Source: Ipomoea triloba
Taxonomy: Eukaryota > Streptophyta > Magnoliopsida > Solanales > Convolvulaceae
Direction of reading: 5' to 3'
DNA length: 64,000 bases
Assembly (NCBI RefSeq): GCF_003576645.1
Contig: NC_044923.1
Coordinates: forward strand, 2,837,721-2,901,720
This document shows positions 48,097 through 59,204 of the stretch, piece after piece. A program made the position numbers and the translations under genes. Under the pieces are notes generated by a model that worked only from the letters and a program-made list of their open reading frames with translations, had not been told where the DNA came from and searched no databases. Numbering within the stretch: the stretch's first letter is position 1; every line of letters starts with the position of its first letter.

Positions 48097-50870
48097 CTTA
48101 AATTGTGTATATAGTTGATTGATTCCACCCAAAAATGCCCTCCCACAAAAGTAACATTTAATGACGTTTGAGTGGTGGAAAACAAGAATTAGATCCGTTT
48201 AGTTTGGTACTATAATTCTATGGCAAATTCTAATTTAATCAAAACTGAAGTACTTGAGGCAACTTACTAACCTGGGTTATGGACAACCTAGTCTCAACCG
48301 ACGGCCAGTAAATAATAGGAAACTATCAACAGTGCTCTTTTGTTTTCTAACCTCCCATGGAGCATTCAAAAGTCAAATCCTATTTAATGTGTTCCTTAAA
48401 ACCTTTGCTATATCTTTATAATTGAAAACGACCACTTGTTGATTTTTTTGGTGCTGATTAGATAAAAGATAAAGTTTTTGTGCTTACACTAAGTAAATCA
48501 GCACCGAGGGTAATTGTTACTTGTTAGCACAGAAAAGTATACTTAGTTTTTGAGGTTCATCGAAATTTTAATCAGTGATAGTTAACGTAGCTAGTGTATG
48601 CGGCTATGGCAGCTAAGGAATTCTATTGATTTGATTAACTACTGTATAAAAAATAAGTAACAACAAAATCTAGTTGTAATAGATTGATTTTACGCTAAAG
48701 GCTTCAACTTCTAATATTTATAGTATACTAAACAAAATTGAAGAAAAATGATTGGCTTAAAAGTTTTATTTCAATGCTTTTAAAATTTGAATATCTAGTT
48801 TTATAGTAATAATGTTGAAGTCTTTGATGCACTAATATTAAAGGTTGCATGCGTAGTTGCAAATTTTATATTAGATATAAATGTATGAAAAAATGATTAA
48901 AATTGTTAGTATGAGATTCACTATATACCTATAACATTTTTCGAGGTGCATATAGAGAAAATTTTTTATTACGTGTGTAGGTGTGGGTATGGAGAGTGGG
49001 GTGGCATAGGCCAGGGATATACCCCCCACCACACCTTGACCCACCCCATTGCGGTTCCTAACTGACCATTGCACTTAACTAGAGAGTGACATGCTAGCTC
49101 ACTTTATAAGGATTCATCAAGGTATAGAGTTTAGGCCGGGTTCAATATAAATAACTTCACAATCTTGTATTTTGCGTCATCTTTCATCTACCATCTCTCA
49201 TCCCATATCTCATATCTATATATTCACTTATACTCGATCACTTGCATTAGTGAGTCTGTTGTACGATAACACTAGTTTGACCGAACTTCCGATCTCGTCG
49301 TACTCTGCCATAGTAACAAAAATATACTATCTATTTCTACCTATTATAAACATAAATCCAGCCTTACATACCCTTGATCTAATTTGCACTATCTATTAGA
49401 TTTTACATTAAGACGTATTTTACATCATGTTAAGATAGATCAAATACGTGCTTTAATATTATATAATAGCAGGTAGGTAAAAAATTCAAACTCAATCCTT
49501 AGCTTGTGTATAGGAAATAATATAACTTCACCATCAATTTGACATTTTAGTCGAATCGGAACAAAAAACTTAAAAATATCTATTATACTTTTCTTATTGC
49601 CTTAGATTAACTCCCAACCTCCTAATGCATGCTTAGGGTTCAGGTTGTTCTTATCAATTGGATGAAACCGGCCGGCCTTCGTCATCTGCATTTTCGTGTC
49701 AAAGTTACACAAATAAATAAGGAAAGAGGCAGAATTTTTTTTTTGAAACAAAAGAGGCAAAATTTATTTCGTGTGGGCATATGTTAATGTTGTGCAAATT
49801 GTATTGTATTACTGGCTTTGCGTGAATGCTTAAGAATTTATTATATTTGCCTAGATCAGACCTGCAGGTTTGAATTGTATTTAACAATTGATTGAAGAAA
49901 ACATTGCATGTGGGTTTTGCTTGCTCTCATGCAAAATGTGGATAGCCTCTTTGAGGACCAATCATTGGGGGCTCTTGGGGTCTGTTTCAGATAGGTGTAA
50001 CATTATAATGGTTATATCATTTTAATCACATTGTTATTCTTCGAATTATATTGATGCTTATGTGTTTCTGAGACGTACAGATTACTCCGAGGAAGAACCA
50101 AACAAGGTACAATTCAAGTCAAATATGGATTTTGTCTCACCGTGTTGGAGATATTTAAATTTCTGATAATTAAAAACATTTGGTTAGAACGGTCCAAACG
50201 CTGCTATAATGGCTCAAACAACAAATCATCGATCAAAGGGTGAATAGTTGGAGCGACGGATTGTTCCAACCACTCTAATTAATCACTATCTATAAAATGG
50301 TACGGAGTAATTTAAATCAATATTATCATTGAAACAGTTGAGTAACGGTTCAACTAGCCTACATGGTCAACACCATACTTTTTAAAAACTTCCAATTTTG
50401 AATAGTGAAACCGAATTTTACTTTAGTATTCATGAATGATTTGAGCTTTCCATTTAGGATATGACATTTCAAAATTATTAACAAATTACAATATTTAGAT
50501 TAAAGCATTTGATATATGTTTGTTACCTTCATACAAAGTGTAAAACTCTAATAGATGGTTTAGCAAATATATTGTACTTGCCACACATGATGACTATATG
50601 ACGCTTATCAAGCTAATTATATGACCCCCACAATTCTTGTAGTCATCAAGCCATTTCAATAGCTCAACAATTGACTTTCTCTCTCTGCCTTGAAAATCTA
50701 TGAGTATCTTCATTTTTTAAAAATTGTATTATCACTAGTATGTATGGAGATTGCTCATGCATGTAGTCCCTCTATACAACTCAAATGGAACAATATATAT
50801 ATATATATTTTATGAAATCACAAAGATATATCCATACACACATATTAATGATAATTAATTCAAGGCAAAA
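48097..50870. other. intergenic DNA
   Basis: AT-rich, without a recognisable gene, RNA gene or complete transposon. Confidence 0.45.
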
Positions 50871-51311
50871 ACTTGTGTGAGACCGTCTCGCTATGAGACG
50901 GGTCGGGTCACGATGCAAATGTAACACTTATATGCACAAATATCATACTTATATGCTCAAATGTAATACTAATCAGGAATAAAATTTTTGTTACTTATTA
51001 GGGTAAATGTAATACTTTTAAGGGAAAATATAATACTTTTTCATTTCGATTTAAAAGTATAATATTTTTCCTCAAAAGTATTATAGTTGCCCTTATAAGT
51101 GAGATGCACTTGTCAACGTTACTTATTATGAAAAATGTATTACTTTTTCTCTTATAAGTAACAAAAATTGTATTTTTGATGTGTGTTATATTTGAGCATA
51201 TAAGTATGAGATTTGCACATATAAGTATGACATTTGCATAGTGCTTTGACCCGACCCAACCCGTCTCACGAATCTCACGAATAAGGATCCGTGAGACGGT
51301 CTTACACAAGT
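50871..51311. mobile_element. MITE with ACTTGTGTGAGACCGTCTC ends
   Basis: The left end acttgtgtgagaccgtctc and, from the right, acttgtgtaagaccgtctc are nearly identical inverted termini. The inside is rich in alternating gtaatactttt / tataagta phrases. A fragment with the same terminus is at about 21353-21372. 441 bp. Confidence 0.78.
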
Positions 51312-51583
51312 GTGACCCTTAATTTAATGAGTCGACATATGCATATGTATACAATCTATATACGGACTTTACACTGAAATAATTAGTCTAATCTCTTGGT
51401 ATTAGTATTACTTTAATATTTATATCAAAACCAAAAAAAAAAAAAAAAACCATAAAACTCATACAACATAAATCATATTATGGGATGGAATAATGAAATT
51501 ATTCCCCATATATAACAAAACAATTTGTGACCTCAAATATCATATATTGGTTTCAAAATTCGAAACGCAAATAAATATATTTA

Positions 51584-52188
51584 GGGTGTGTTTGGTTGGT
51601 GGGTTTAGGCATAAGGAATAGGTATGAAAGTGATTGTTTGTGTTTGGTTGATAGGTTTTGTGAATGCTACTATGGGTTTTGAATACCCCATTAATGACAA
51701 AACCCATACCCTTATTAAATAAGGGTTTCATCCCCCTTCCTCATTTCTTCCTCAACTATTAATAATCATTCCCATTCCACCCAATTACCAAACATGTTAA
51801 GGGTGTGTTTGGTTCGCACATGGGAATCGGAATCGGAATGGGTATCAAATACTTGGTAAGGGTAATGGGTTTTGGTGAAAGTATTTAGCATGTTTGGTAG
51901 TTGGGTGGAATGGGAATGAATATTAATAGTTGGGGAAGAAATGAAGAAGTGAAATGAAACCCTTATTTAATAAGGGTATGAGTTTTCCCATTACTGGGGT
52001 ATTCCATACCCATAGTAGCATTCTCAAAACCTATTAACCAAACACTAGCAATCACTTTCATACCCATTCCCTATACCAAAACCCCCCAACCAAACACACC
52101 CTAAATACTTTCACCAAAACCCATTACCATTACCAAGTATTTGATACCCATTCCGATTCCAATTCCCATGTGCGAACCAAACGCACCC
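51584..52188. mobile_element. nest of three MITE insertions forming a large palindrome
   Basis: MITE E (51584-51796, ends gggtgtgtttggttgg and catgtttggtaattgg, TTA on both sides) is followed at once by MITE F, whose left arm (51800-51887) and right arm (52102-52188) are inverted copies beginning gggtgtgtttggttcgcac. A second, inverted copy of E (about 51888-52101) sits exactly at the centre of F. The two E copies are recognisable by ...cccttattaaataaggg and ccaaacac.agcaatcactttcatacc. Confidence 0.85.
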
Positions 52189-52191
52189 TTA

Positions 52192-53157
52192 GAATCTTGA
52201 CCCCAAACAAATAATTTATAAAGTTCTAAATTTGAGAAAATTTAGATATATACACAGTTACTTACCATGCACACACATTATCATAATTGTAATATAATAC
52301 CTCGTAGTCATTACTAAAATTCAATTATAAAGCCATATGAGTGAAACGATATGTATTGCATATAAAACTATTTTATAATAAATCGAAAGGAATTGCATGC
52401 TCAAAATAGAGGCATGCATGTATATTATATATATACCTCATCAAGTGGCAAGATATGCCACTCAAAATCTCTATATGTCGTCTCCATGTCGAAGTTATAT
52501 CGCGGAAGCGAAGATTTCTTTGAACTCAAATTAGATGATCGCTGGAGGGAAACTACAATCCAGCAAGATACGGCATGGACTTGTTTCCTAAAAGTCAAGA
52601 TAGATGATGGTAGGTAATTGACACCATCATTGTAGTGTTCCAGACTAATTCTAAGCTGCTCCAAGGGGCTTAGCTAATTGATTTTGTAGGGCAGTATTTG
52701 AGATAAGAGAGCAATGTTTGAATCTTGACAGCGACAGTGTAGGAATTATACCCAAAGTGAACACATCTCTTGTACGAACCTGTATTTGGCCATGTCTGCT
52801 GATCAGTTTTAAAATGTTCATATATAATTCCATATTAATTCAACTCACCTTGCAATTTCTACTTTCTTTTCTTTTCCCTTCTCTCATTGTTGGCTTGATC
52901 GACCACCTAACAAAAATACCCATATTTAAGTTCACCTAATTAAAAAAGGACTATGAGTCCGACTATCATTGGGATAATTTCTCCAGGCCCAAAATAGTAA
53001 TGGCAAAGGGCCCAAGCCCAAGACCAAGCCCATGTAGTTGATCTTCGGCTACTATCCATTAAAGTCTCTCAACTTCCCATTCTCTGCCCTCTTTGCAAAT
53101 CATAGAAGAGAGATTTTTCAGATCCGATCAAATCCGCGATCGAGAAAAGCTGAGAAG
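52192..53157. other. intergenic DNA and V-ATPase promoter
   Basis: 52425-52664 has a coding-like look on the minus strand (frame starting MEQLRISLEHYNDG), but I recognise no family. Upstream of the V-ATPase start, 52985-53033 packs five GGCCCA/GGGCCC/AGCCCA words (site II type), common in housekeeping promoters. Confidence 0.45.
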
Positions 53158-53413
53158 ATGTCTACAACCTTCAGCGGAGATGAAACGGCGCCGTTCTTCG
53201 GCTTCCTCGGCGCTGCGGCCGCCCTAGTCTTCTCCTGTACGCCGATCTGTTCCTTTCGCACTCGCTCCGATCTGTTGTTCGTTTTGTTACATTGATCAAT
53301 CGTGAGTTCTGATTTTTTCGGTTTTTTTTGGGGGATTTTTAGGTATGGGAGCTGCTTACGGGACCGCGAAGAGCGGGGTAGGTGTGGCGTCGATGGGCGT
53401 GATGAGGCCGGAG

Positions 53414-53448
<35 letters not shown>

Positions 53449-54966
53449 TGGTGTTTTAGGTATTTACGGATTGATTATCGCTGTGATCATCAGTACCGGG
53501 ATCAATCCCAAGACCAAATCGTACTATCTCTTTGATGGCTATGCTCACCTTTCCTCTGGTCTTGCTTGTGGCCTTGCTGGCCTTTCTGCCGGTATGGCAA
53601 TCGGCATTGTGGGGGACGCCGGTGTTAGGTAATCCTCGTCTTCCATTGCCTTGTCTTTGCGAGTTTCAATTTTGTGTAACTGCTATTCCGAATATTGTGA
53701 TACTGAAAATTGACAGTTTGAATCGGTTTCGTATATTGATTTAATCCAATTGTTCTAGTAATTGGCTCTATTTTTGCTTTTTCTACAATTACGCATTTTA
53801 TTTGTTTTTGCTTGTTTTACATTGTCATAGTGATTAGTTGAATAGGCTAGCTATATGTGCATGTGGAGTTGTGGTGTAGGCTATGCTTGATTTGTTTGCT
53901 TCCATGAAAGAATGAAAGAATGAGTCTTGTGTTTTCAAGTTGTGTAGTCTAGCTAAATGGACGATGGTATAAATTCGAGGTGCAATAATTTGTTTGCTGC
54001 CTTCCTGATGAACATTGTTATGCATGGTTAGACATAGCAGTTCGCATTATGAGCCAAGGAATTTTCTGTAACCTTCATTTGAGTAGGGTTGCATAGTCAA
54101 CACCCAAATTAGTTGGTTTTGCAAGGCTCTTCCTGACTTTCAGAAAGTTGAGCTTGAATCTGGTTTAAATTTCAGTATTATTGCTGGTTGATTTTTGAAC
54201 TTTTACCTTGAAAGTTTGAGATTTAGTTGTTAGGGTCACAAGTTTAGCCTGATTTAACTGATAAGAACTCATCTTTTTCATTGAAACAACTGATTTTTAT
54301 TTGTTCCATACCTAAACTTTTATGTGATTTTGTGCAAGCACCCAAGCACGCTTAATCCACTGTCTCACAATCTTGAGCAATGTTACCCAATACCCACCAT
54401 CTTAGCAAAATGGTGGTGTACGGTGTACCCATGTACATTGACACAATGCGCATGTGCATCCATGCACACCGCTTGTAATGTTCAAACATGTGTGTCCTAT
54501 AATGTTAACATCATGATCCTGCTTTGTGAAGAGAAACTTAGTGAAATCTGTACATGATTTTTTCCTTAACAAGCAAGTTTTAAAAATTAGACCATCAAAG
54601 TGTCTACTATCTAGAACCTTTTTAGTGCTATGGCTGTGTCTTTTTATATCTGAATTGGTTATGTAACTGCAGTCAAATGTCTTCCTATGGTATTATTTTG
54701 ACCATTCTCTGCATGAGTAGTTCCATGCTTATCATTTTAACTTGATTTTTGTTCATTTCTTTGTATGCTTTATTGATGCACCTACCTTGTCCACGTGAGT
54801 ATTCCTTATTACTTTTCCCATTTGTTTCCACAGAGCCAATGCACAACAGCCCAAGCTCTTTGTTGGGATGATTCTCATTCTCATTTTCGCTGAAGCTCTG
54901 GCACTTTATGGCCTTATTGTCGGAATCATCCTCTCTTCTCGTGCTGGTCAATCTAGAGCCGAGTAG
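53158..54966 (+). CDS. VHA-c: V-type proton ATPase 16-kDa proteolipid subunit c
   Basis: Three exons, 53158-53236, 53343-53628 and 54834-54966, give 165 aa, the usual length of plant VHA-c. Four membrane helices are evident (about 12-33, 55-77, 92-115 and 129-154). Glu142 in helix 4 ([13 protein letters not shown]) is the proton-carrying carboxylate of the membrane ring. [10 protein letters not shown] and the loop near [16 protein letters not shown] are family-typical. The c ring of Vo rotates to pump protons into vacuole, Golgi and endosomes. The codons split by both introns (TG C and AG R) join correctly. The site II-rich promoter fits constitutive expression. Other members of this small family are likely elsewhere in the genome; they are near-identical in protein, so the numbered symbol cannot be given. 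Confidence 0.97.
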
Positions 54967-55604
54967 ACGAAGAACAAATTTGAATTATCTTCAGGCACAT
55001 TTTATTTTATTTTTATTTATTTTTCTTTATTCTTTTGGTCCAAGAATATGTGTGTTAATTGCTTGGCTAGAACAACTGGTTCATATGTGATGATTTGCAT
55101 TTGTAGATTAGGTCTCTCCTCAAATAAAACTCAGGTATTCTACTGTTGTATTTTTCTGGGACCAGAATGGATTGCCTGTATTATTTATTCAAATTTTTTC
55201 CAAGGTTAAGCTATTCTGATAAAAATTTCTGGTCATTCTAATCTCATTAATTGTTGCAAAATAATGTTGTGTAGAATTTTTTGCTAATTTTATATTTCAT
55301 TTATTATTTTTTAAATTTATATATAATTTGTTTTATACTTGACGTATCAAAATCATGTTTTTACTGTACTTCTTATACTAAGAAACTAAAAGCATGACTT
55401 CAAGGTCAATCTAAAGAAAGATGGAGTCTAGTATATACCATTACACCAGGAACACTCTGAAAGGCTTTCAAGATTACAAATGACACTTTCAAAGGCTTTC
55501 AAGATTACGAATGATCCATTTAATACTACTACTCAAAAATTAATGTTTTCAATTCCTCAACCACGACGTGTATAAAACTCACAATGCAACTTACAATTTA
55601 GAGA
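54967..55604. other. V-ATPase 3' flank
   Basis: 3' UTR and AT-rich spacer. A short direct repeat (aaaggctttcaagattac) is present twice near 55460 and 55493. No gene. Confidence 0.45.
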
Positions 55605-55898
55605 TTGGGCTCTCAGGGTCGGCCAAACTTTTCAAAAATGGTGGTCCTGCAGGGTGCAGACGACAAGTCAGAAGTCACAGCTCCATCCCCTGATAGGAAT
55701 AGTGCAGCTGAGCATCAAATGAATGTGAAGAGCAGAGATGTCAATTTCAGCAATGGTGTTACAAACTCAAAGGGCGGGACTGGAGGAGAGACGAGAGGGC
55801 TCTTGCATTTACTTCACTCCTCTCTCTCTCTCTCTTCACTTATTATTGCACTGCTACAAGTCCGTGCAGCCTGCCACAACTCACCACACTCCAGCTAG
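55605..55898 (+). other. unidentified coding-like fragment
   Basis: An open frame of 97 codons (MGSQGRPNFSKMVVLQ...). The first 60 residues have mixed, protein-like composition; the end runs into a CT-repeat (ctctctctctc) and reads LLHLLHSSLSLSS, which is low-complexity. I recognise no family. It could be a gene fragment carried by a small transposon, or chance. Confidence 0.2.
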
Positions 55899-56574
55899 TA
55901 GTGTGTGTTAAGTACAGTGTGGAAAGTGAATTTCAAAGTAATATGTGATTACAATTTTTTTTTTTTTTTTTGTTGAGATTGAAATTGTGATTGAACTGAT
56001 TTTCTTTCCTCTATCTCCTTTTATCACAATTAGATTAACTTATGTGAGTGACAGGTTTAGTCATAGAGGATATTAAGTAAATAATACTTTGAAATTAGTG
56101 TTACAACTTACAAGAGAATATATGTTAGATGAAAAGAGAAGGAAATGGGTAGTCAAGTGAAATCTAAAATGATATTATTGGGCAGCCTCCTAATTCTTCT
56201 AATCAAGGTCTGGAGTTCACTTTAAGGAATAGACAAATAAAGCTTCTTCTCCTTTCTCTTTTTCTAGTTTGGAGACTAAAAGTCTGGATCTTTCCCCTCA
56301 TAAATGAGAGAATATACACAAATTACACGAAGTTGGTTGACACTAAACATTTATGTCCTAAGATACAATTACCAACTACAAGTCCTTCTCTCATACTTAT
56401 TGGTAGAATGGTTATGAGGGAACAACGGGGCATAACCTTGTCCTCTTTAGGTCTGGCAAGTTGTTGACTTTACTTTGGTATAAGCTTGGCTACTTCTCTT
56501 TTCAACCCCTAGAGATGTGCTAGGCTAGTCTTGCAACCTATATCCTTCCCCTCACTAACAACGTCAACATCTGT
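55899..56574. other. intergenic DNA
   Basis: T-run at about 55955-55971, otherwise featureless. No gene. Confidence 0.4.
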
Positions 56575-56905
56575 GGAGTTTTTACACAGTTTTTTAGGTA
56601 GCAATGTATGAGAGATAATGGAAGAGAAAAAAAAAAAAGAATTTGACAATTAAAAGAAAAAGGGAAAGCAATGTTTACTAGTCAGAGTGGCTGCCAGCGT
56701 GTGTGACTGCTGGGGGAGCGAAGTGTGCTTAAACACGCTATTCTGACGTTTTTTTTTTTTTCTTCTTCTTCTCCTACACAAAAAAAGTCTTGTTTTGCAG
56801 GAGAAAAAATTGACCAAAAACTATGTTTTCCATCAACCAAAAACCACCTACTGAATTTGTTATTGTTTCAAAAACCATTCAAAGTGCACTACTTTTGGAT
56901 GCTAT
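56575..56905. mobile_element. non-autonomous element, same family as 58676
   Basis: Shares with 58676-58980 the ordered phrases ttttttaggtag, ctagtcagagtgg, gggggcg/gagcgaagtg, a poly-T run, gaaaaaattg.ccaaaaactatg and aa.caccta. Ends are approximate. Confidence 0.6.
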
Positions 56906-57031
56906 AATAATACTAGTCTCATCTCTAAGTAAGTGTAGTTATTGAACTACTAACTTTTTTTCTTTAAAATTTTAACCTTCTTTTATTTTAATTCTCTAAA
57001 CTTATAAATTATTCTCTCTAAAAAAAATTTA

Positions 57032-57563
57032 GGGGTGGGCACTTCGGGATTCGGTTCGGTTTTTTCGGTTTCGGTTTCGGTATTACAAAAAAAAAATGAT
57101 ACCATTCGGTTTTACAATAAAGTTCGGTTCGGTTTTGATTCGGTATGAAACGGTTCGGTTTCGGTTCGGCATTATTTCGGTTCGGTTTAGGATGTTCAAT
57201 TTTCAACATTTACTAATTTTACAAACAACACACTGCCAAATAATACATATTCGCATAATCCAAAGTCTAAAATATAAATATTACATAAAAAACAAAATAA
57301 TTCAAACACAAAATTAACATAGCAATCCAAATTGTAAAGTAATATCTTGTTCATCCATCATCCCCTCATCACGGATCAATATTAATTATTATTATTTATT
57401 ATATTTATTTAAAAAACCGAACGGTTTTTGGTTCGGTTCGGTTCGGTAAAAAACCGAACCGTTCGGTTTCTCTATATTAAGTACCGATCGGTTCTTTCGA
57501 TTTATACCGAACCGAAACGAACCACTGCGGTACGGTTCTTTACCGAACCGAAGTGCCCACCCC
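57032..57563. mobile_element. MITE with GGGGTGGGCACTTCGG ends
   Basis: The left terminus ggggtgggcacttcgg is exactly repeated, inverted, at the right (ccgaagtgcccacccc). Next to each end is a dense run of ggttcggttcgg-type repeats. Ends of this kind are common in plant hAT-like MITEs. 532 bp. Confidence 0.85.
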
Positions 57564-57689
57564 TAAAAAAAAATTATTCAATTAGTAAACAGAACCATTA
57601 AAAATCTACAGTAAGTGTTTGTAATTGTGCAAAGTGCAAACACTAAAGAGCCCTCTAGATGCATTTTTTTTTTTATTGTAAGTGAAACT

Positions 57690-57690
<1 letters not shown>

Positions 57691-57741
<51 letters not shown>

Positions 57742-57809
57742 ACTACTACGGAGTATTATTATTATTATTATTTTCAAAACATTATTATTATTATTATTAT
57801 TATTATTAT
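57691..57809. repeat. interrupted (TTA)n microsatellite
   Basis: Two main TTA/ATT tracts split by cactactacggag and ttttcaaaac. The open frames of Leu, Tyr or Ile runs here are not genes. Confidence 0.95.
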
Positions 57810-58503
57810 CCAACGTAATAATTGTTTCACAATATTGGACGGGGGCAGAGGACCCATGCGAGTGAGCGGTCGTTGGTCAACAGTATAACTTCCGTAAACT
57901 CCGAAGCGGGGCCCGCAGGTAGGTCCCACAAGTCCAATAAGACACCTTCACGGATCAGTGATATCCATCCCCCGGGCCCCACAACCCCCCTTCCCCTTTT
58001 ACGATAAAGACTGTCTCCGCTTCCCCTGTCTGCCACATTAACGGCTACTTTCTGCGAAACCCATTTAATATTCCACGTGGACTCCCTGAATTTACAAAAC
58101 AGCCCCTCTTCTTTTGGCGGGAATCCAGTTCCTGGGCCCACCCAGTGCCCTGCACGGCTGCACACTGCACTACCCCACCTAGTTTAAGAAATCCTGTTGC
58201 GGTGTTGCCTTGTGCAGTTTCTGCTCTAATGTTCAAATTATTTGTTTAGTAATTTATGATTTGATTTGAGTTTTGACCGAATTTATTTTAAAATGTTAGT
58301 TTTATTTGAGATGTTACATGAAATGAATTGAAGTGTATCGAAAAGTTAAATGTAACATGTATCGATAATGCGTTTGTCTAATGATTTGTTTTTGAATCGA
58401 GAGAAGGCCTCGAGGACTAACCGGATCCAACATGTATTTAATAGACATGCGGACCACCCATCTCATTTTCTTGGATCAAATTTTAAATGTTGTCATGACA
58501 AAA
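57810..58503. other. intergenic DNA, locally GC-richer
   Basis: 57840-58210 is richer in G and C than its surroundings, but no frame resembles a known protein. Possibly an old transposon interior. No gene called. Confidence 0.35.
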
Positions 58504-58569
58504 TCAAGTGATTTTGAAACCTCTATCTTGGCGGCTCGCCATATTTGCCAAGAAATCAGCCACACAATT
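58504..58569 (-). pseudogene. RNase H domain tail of a LINE-type retroelement
   Basis: The minus strand reads NCVADFLANMASRQDRG and then a stop. ADxLA(N/K) near a C-terminus is the hallmark of the RNase H-like domain found in plant LINE remnants. Only about 20 codons remain. Confidence 0.45.
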
Positions 58570-58675
58570 ATATATATAGTTGTTGTTACTTATATAATTT
58601 CAATAGTATAATGTGTGACCCTATGAATTTGGTATTGTATGATTGTAAAGTGCCGATCAATACTGATGTTTTTTA

Positions 58676-58980
58676 GAGCATTTACATAAATTGAGTTTTT
58701 ACACATTTTTTAGGTAGTCATGTAGGAGAGAATAATGAAAAAAAAAAAAAAAAAAGAAGCAACGTCTACTAGTCAGAGTGGCCGCCCGTTGGGGGCGCGA
58801 AGTGCACTTAAATGCGCTATTCCGACACTTTTTTTTTTTTTCCTCCTGCAAAAGATCTTATTTTGCATGTGAAAAAATTGGTCAAAAACTATGCTTCCCA
58901 TAAGCCAAAAATCACCTACTAAATTTGTTACTATTCTAAAAATCATGCACAGTGCACTAGTGTAAAGATAATTGCATCCC
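58676..58980. mobile_element. Tourist-like non-autonomous element
   Basis: Bounded by TTA at 58673-58675 and 58981-58983. The weak inverted ends are gagcatttacataa and, from the right, gggatgcaattatc. It contains a GC-rich short inverted patch around ggccgcccgttgggggcgcg and a poly-T run. Related to 56575-56905. Confidence 0.6.
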
Positions 58981-59204
58981 TTATTGCGAAGATAAGTGTT
59001 GATAATACCTAATATACACCCGCCCCATAAAATGTTATATAGCCTAACTTGCTAAAAGTCATTATTCTTAAGGAAACAAGAAAATCAATGATCAAAAACT
59101 TTAATTATGCGTTCAAAGAATACATGAACAAGGAAGAATAATGAAGAATGAGCCACTTTTTTTTTTCAAAGAAGAAATTACACCTAATTAAGAGATAATA
59201 ACAA

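Noticed and set aside
52425..52664. 79-codon minus-strand frame with mixed composition
   Set aside because: No recognisable domain or splice partners; left as undefined intergenic sequence.
57615..57888. Leu- and Tyr-rich open frames
   Set aside because: Products of the TTA microsatellite.
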